Positions 60,983 to 64,000 of a stretch of 64,000 bases of DNA are shown here, piece by piece. Location of the stretch: contig JALCRM010000002.1 in assembly GCA_022652545.1 (NCBI GenBank), positions 62,001-126,000 on the forward strand, in the 5' to 3' direction. The position numbers and the translations under genes are program-made. Under the pieces are notes generated by a model that saw only the letters and a program-made list of their open reading frames with translations, had not been told where the DNA came from and did not search any database. The stretch comes from Lachnospiraceae bacterium (lineage in GTDB: Bacteria; Bacillota; Clostridia; Lachnospirales; Lachnospiraceae). Numbering within the stretch: position 1 is the stretch's first letter; the number at the start of each line of letters is the position of its first letter.

Positions 60983-62082
60983 AGGAGATGAGCGTTGCGT
61001 TTCATCTGAACTGCCTCTGCCAGGGCGGCGCGGAACGCGTCGTCAGTTCCCTGGCGAACCAGTTCGCGGAGGAAGGCTACACCGTCTATGTGGCGACGGA
61101 GTGGTACGATACGGATGAATTCGAGCTTGATCCGCGCGTTCAGCGCGTGCATGTGGGGCTGCACCCGGAGGACGGGAAAAAGAACAGGGTGACCAAGTTC
61201 TTCCTGCGCATCCGGTATCTGAAGCAGTTCCTGAAAGAATACCGCCCGAGCGTGCTGGTGGCGTTCGCGCAGCGCGCAAATTACCGGGCGCTGATGGCGG
61301 CCGGCGGCGGGGACATCCCCGTCGTGATCTCCATCCGCACGGACCCCGTCGGCCACTATGACGCCCTGTCCGACAGGATACAGATCCGCCGCCTGTTTCC
61401 GAAAGCCGCGGGCTGTGTCTTCCAGACCCAGCGGCAGCGGGAATTCTTCCGGCCGTATCTGCAGGACAATTCAAAGATCATCCTGAATCCGGTCAATCCC
61501 CGCTATATCGGTGTACCGAAGCCTGCCGTGCCTGAAAAGAGCGTCGTGCACCACGCGCGGCTCGTGGACTTCAAGAATCAGCCCCTGCTTTGCAGGGCCT
61601 TCCTGAAGGTTCATGCAAAACATCCGGACTATGTGCTGAAGATCATAGGTCCCGATTCCCACGACGGCACGAAGGAGATCCTGGACCGCATCATCGAAGA
61701 GAATCACGCGGAGGATTTTATCCTGCTGACGGGCGGGAGCAGCGCGCCCGAACAGGAACTGGTGAAAGGGTCTGTCTATGCTTTTTCCTCGGACTGGGAG
61801 GGCCTGCCCAATTCTCTCATGGAGGCGATGGCTCTGGGCCTGCCCTGCGTGGCGACGGACTGTCCCTGCGGCGGGCCGGCGGAGGTGATCCGGGACGGCG
61901 TGAACGGTCTTCTTGTCCCGATCCGGGACGAGGATGCGCTGGCGGCGGCCATAAACCGCCTCATCGAAGACAGGGAACTCGCCGCGCGCCTCGGGGCGCA
62001 GGCAGCGCACATCGCCGACACGGCCAATGCGCAGGCTGTGTTTGAGCAGTGGCGCGATTACCTCGGCTCCCTCGTCCGGTGA
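60979..62082 (+). CDS. GT4 glycosyltransferase
   Basis: 367 residues. FHLNCLCQGGAERVVSSLANQF at the start, VVHHARLVDFKNQPLLC in the hinge, and SSDWEGLPNSLMEAMALGLP with E-x7-E. Third consecutive GT4 gene. Adds another sugar of the unit; specificity unknown. Confidence 0.93.
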   Translation: MKEMSVAFHLNCLCQGGAERVVSSLANQFAEEGYTVYVATEWYDTDEFELDPRVQRVHVGLHPEDGKKNRVTKFFLRIRYLKQFLKEYRPSVLVAFAQRANYRALMAAGGGDIPVVISIRTDPVGHYDALSDRIQIRRLFPKAAGCVFQTQRQREFFRPYLQDNSKIILNPVNPRYIGVPKPAVPEKSVVHHARLVDFKNQPLLCRAFLKVHAKHPDYVLKIIGPDSHDGTKEILDRIIEENHAEDFILLTGGSSAPEQELVKGSVYAFSSDWEGLPNSLMEAMALGLPCVATDCPCGGPAEVIRDGVNGLLVPIRDEDALAAAINRLIEDRELAARLGAQAAHIADTANAQAVFEQWRDYLGSLVR

Positions 62083-62096
62083 ATGCCGCGCACTTA

Positions 62097-62105
62097 TGAT
62101 ATAAT
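62097..62105 (+). promoter_or_regulatory. Extended -10 promoter
   Basis: TGA-TATAAT is a consensus extended -10 with no clear -35. It lies in the 62-bp gap before the gene at 62145. Confidence 0.65.
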
Positions 62106-62144
62106 GACCGAAACAGGAAGAGGCGGCAGGCGAAAGGAAGGCAT

Positions 62145-62936
62145 ATGTTTTCCTATGAAGATTATCGTGAGATCCTGAGACTGATCAGGGAGAGCGGCAG
62201 GCAGGCGACCTATGAGGAAGCCCTGCACCGCGATGAATTCATCATCATGCGGCATGACGTGGAGTATTCCGTGGACCGGGCGTTCGAACTCTCCAAAGTG
62301 GAAGAGAGCATGGATTTCCGCTCCACCTTTTTCTTTCAGTGGACGAACAACTCCTACAACATCCTGTCGCGCAGAAACAGGGATATCCTGACCGAGATGC
62401 ACGAGCGCGGACAGTACATCGGGCTGCATTTCGCCCTGAACGGAATGACCGACATGGATCTGGTGCGGTCCCGCATCATACAGGAGATGGACATGCTCAG
62501 CAACATGCTGGGCTTTGAAGTGAAGTGGTTTTCCATCCACCGCCCGTCCCCGGACGTGCTCGCTGCGGATATACGCATCCCGGGCCTCATCAACGCCTAT
62601 CAGGATGAGTTCTTCAGTTTTGACCCGAAGGCGACCCCGGAATCAAAGCTCGACGTCAAGTACATGTCGGACGCCAACCACATCTGGCGCTACGGCTATC
62701 CGGATGCAGCGACCATCGCTTCGCACCGGAAGATCCAGATCCTGGCCCATCCGTTTGCATGGACGCGGCAGGGCTATGACAATGAAAACAATTTCCGCAC
62801 GCTGATCGACGAGAAGTACGCAGAAATGATCGACTCCATCGACGGCGAATGCAAGGATTTCAACCGGTACCGCGACCGCTTCGAAGCTTCGCCGAGCGAG
62901 CTGCGCGGCAGGGCGGAAACCGGAAAGCAGGGTTAG
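62145..62936 (+). CDS. Polysaccharide-deacetylase-like protein (WbmS-type)
   Basis: 263 residues, no signal peptide. MRHDVEYSVDRAFELS carries the metal Asp, YIGLHFALN and FSIHRPSPD carry candidate His ligands, and ILAHPFAWT a late His. This is the pattern of NodB-like cytoplasmic proteins found in O-antigen loci. It may deacetylate a sugar intermediate. AAAGGAA precedes the ATG. Confidence 0.8.
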   Translation: MFSYEDYREILRLIRESGRQATYEEALHRDEFIIMRHDVEYSVDRAFELSKVEESMDFRSTFFFQWTNNSYNILSRRNRDILTEMHERGQYIGLHFALNGMTDMDLVRSRIIQEMDMLSNMLGFEVKWFSIHRPSPDVLAADIRIPGLINAYQDEFFSFDPKATPESKLDVKYMSDANHIWRYGYPDAATIASHRKIQILAHPFAWTRQGYDNENNFRTLIDEKYAEMIDSIDGECKDFNRYRDRFEASPSELRGRAETGKQG

Positions 62937-62940
62937 GATT

Positions 62941-64000
62941 ATGTGCGGGATCTGCGGCTATGTAAGCAGGAACATCATCACGAAGGAAATTCTCTCCGCC
63001 ATGAACGACAGCATGGAGCACCGCGGTCCGGACGATGCGGGCGTGGAACTCTATGACGCGGGCGGCGGATATACCGTGGGCTTTGCGCAGCGGCGTCTGT
63101 CCATTCTGGATCTGTCGCCTCTCGGGCACCAGCCCATGCATTCGGCGGACGGCAGGGTCACGATCACCTATAACGGGGAGATCTACAACTTCCGGGAACT
63201 GCGCGAAGAGCTGAAGGACTATCCGTTCCGCTCGAACTGCGATACGGAAGTCATCCTCGCCGCTTACCTGAAGTGGGGCATTGCCTGCCTCGGGCACCTG
63301 AACGGCATGTTTGCGATCGCGCTTTATGACCGCGCTGAAAAGAAGATCTTTCTCGCCCGCGACCGCATCGGGAAAAAGCCGCTCTATTACTGGCAGCAGG
63401 GTTCCCAGCTTGTTTTTGCTTCGGAACTGAAGCCGGTCATGCTCTGTCCGGGCTTTCCGAGGGAGATCGCGAGGGACGTGCTCGCGCGCTACCTGTTCCA
63501 GCAGTACGTCAATGCACCCGAATCGGTCTTCCGCGGCGTGTACAAACTGGAGCCGGGCAGCTGGCTGTGCTGGCACATCGGGGCGCCTGACGGCGGCGTG
63601 GAGAAACAGCGCTACTGGGACATCGCGGACGTGTATGCGGAACAGTCCGGCAGTCCCGTCACGGATTACGCCGAAGCGAAGAGCGGCCTGAAGGACAGAC
63701 TGCGCAAGGCTACGGCGGCCCGCATGATCGCGGACGTGCCCCTCGGGTGTTTCCTGAGCGGCGGCTACGATTCGTCGCTCATTTCGGCGATCGCCCAGGA
63801 ACAGCTGGGATCGGAGCCTCTCAAGACCTTTTCGATCGGCTTTTCCGAGAAACAGTACGACGAGGCACAGTACGCAAAACAGGTCGCGTCGCACCTCGGG
63901 ACAGACCATACGGAACTTTATATCGACGAGCCGCAGATGTTCGAGCTGGTCGCGAGCCTGCCGAAGTATTTTGACGAGCCCTTTGCGGACAGCTCCGAGA
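62941..64000 (+). CDS. asnB: Glutamine-hydrolysing asparagine synthase-family amidotransferase (cut by window end)
   Basis: 353 codons are visible of an expected ~600. The start MCGICGY gives the catalytic Cys2 of a class II glutamine amidotransferase, with YNGEIYNFRELR and the glutaminase pocket following. The synthetase domain begins near residue 210, with the pyrophosphate loop SGGYDSS at about 272-278. It could be a true asparagine synthase or, given UDP-GalNAcA genes 7-8 kb upstream, an enzyme that amidates a uronic acid, as WbtH does in Francisella. Confidence 0.92.
   Translation, partial: MCGICGYVSRNIITKEILSAMNDSMEHRGPDDAGVELYDAGGGYTVGFAQRRLSILDLSPLGHQPMHSADGRVTITYNGEIYNFRELREELKDYPFRSNCDTEVILAAYLKWGIACLGHLNGMFAIALYDRAEKKIFLARDRIGKKPLYYWQQGSQLVFASELKPVMLCPGFPREIARDVLARYLFQQYVNAPESVFRGVYKLEPGSWLCWHIGAPDGGVEKQRYWDIADVYAEQSGSPVTDYAEAKSGLKDRLRKATAARMIADVPLGCFLSGGYDSSLISAIAQEQLGSEPLKTFSIGFSEKQYDEAQYAKQVASHLGTDHTELYIDEPQMFELVASLPKYFDEPFADSSE

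Noticed and set aside
1-64000. CRISPR array, tRNA, rRNA, transposase, integrase or phage genes
   Set aside because: Read through on both strands; no regular spaced repeats, cloverleaf-like segments or matching protein motifs were seen.

Overview
The window looks like a chromosomal segment of a Gram-positive anaerobe of the Clostridia, most likely Lachnospiraceae. This is inferred from strong GGAGG-type ribosome binding sites, YesM/YesN-type two-component systems beside LplA/YtcQ-type sugar transporters, a zinc-ribbon/TM2 protein, DUF6020-like membrane proteins and many lipoprotein signals. No rRNA, tRNA, CRISPR array, transposase or phage gene is visible. The left part (about 1-26.8 kb) is an accessory metabolic region. 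The right part (27.0 kb to the window end) is one very large surface-glycan locus, visibly richer in G+C.

Left region. A truncated polyol/alcohol dehydrogenase lies at the left edge. It is followed by an AraC regulator with a coupled cupin gene, divergent from an MGT-type glycosyltransferase. Next come a hybrid histidine kinase and a lone solute-binding lipoprotein, then a YesN/YesM pair on the minus strand. The pair is divergent from an operon (10.0-22.7 kb) encoding a solute-binding lipoprotein, two permeases, an esterase, an old-yellow-enzyme-type ene-reductase, a GH78-like alpha-L-rhamnosidase, a second ene-reductase and a DUF5060/GH140-like hydrolase. None of the hydrolases has a signal peptide. 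I therefore infer import of an intact, probably rhamnosylated and possibly acylated, plant-derived glycoside that is taken apart in the cytoplasm. The two ene-reductases would reduce an alpha,beta-unsaturated aglycone or sugar product.

A MarR/MATE efflux operon follows, with a textbook operator overlapping its promoter, then a zinc-ribbon/TM2 protein and a class I aminotransferase. This region also carries a dispersed structured element. A roughly 95-nt, three-hairpin sequence ends in the Shine-Dalgarno immediately before two unrelated genes (at 18.9 and 24.8 kb). A shorter relative precedes the second permease (12.75 kb), and a 36-bp tandem copy lies at 24.9 kb.

Right region. From an extended -10 promoter at 26.95 kb, closely packed or overlapping genes run rightward without a break to 54.16 kb. 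They encode the late pseudaminic-acid pathway (PseF, PseI, PseG), an ATP-grasp protein, a DegT-like PLP protein, a GT2, a sialyltransferase-like enzyme (candidate nonulosonic acid transferase) and a PglK-like ABC flippase. These are followed by an acyltransferase-3, several large polytopic membrane proteins, WecE, a GNAT, a GtrB-like GT2 and a very large Wzy/WaaL-like protein. Last come PglF-, PglE- and PglC-like enzymes, a Fem-like acyltransferase and a PglA-like GT4.

Further promoters introduce a second block (54.2 kb onward): TviB/TviC-type enzymes for UDP-GalNAcA, a formyltransferase-like protein, two polysaccharide-deacetylase-like proteins, three more GT4 enzymes and an AsnB-type amidotransferase cut by the window end. 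Taken together the locus predicts a repeat unit rich in amino, acidic and amidated sugars plus a nonulosonic acid, built on a lipid carrier and flipped by an ABC transporter. No PglB oligosaccharyltransferase, no classical Wzx and no pseB/pseC-type genes are seen in the window.
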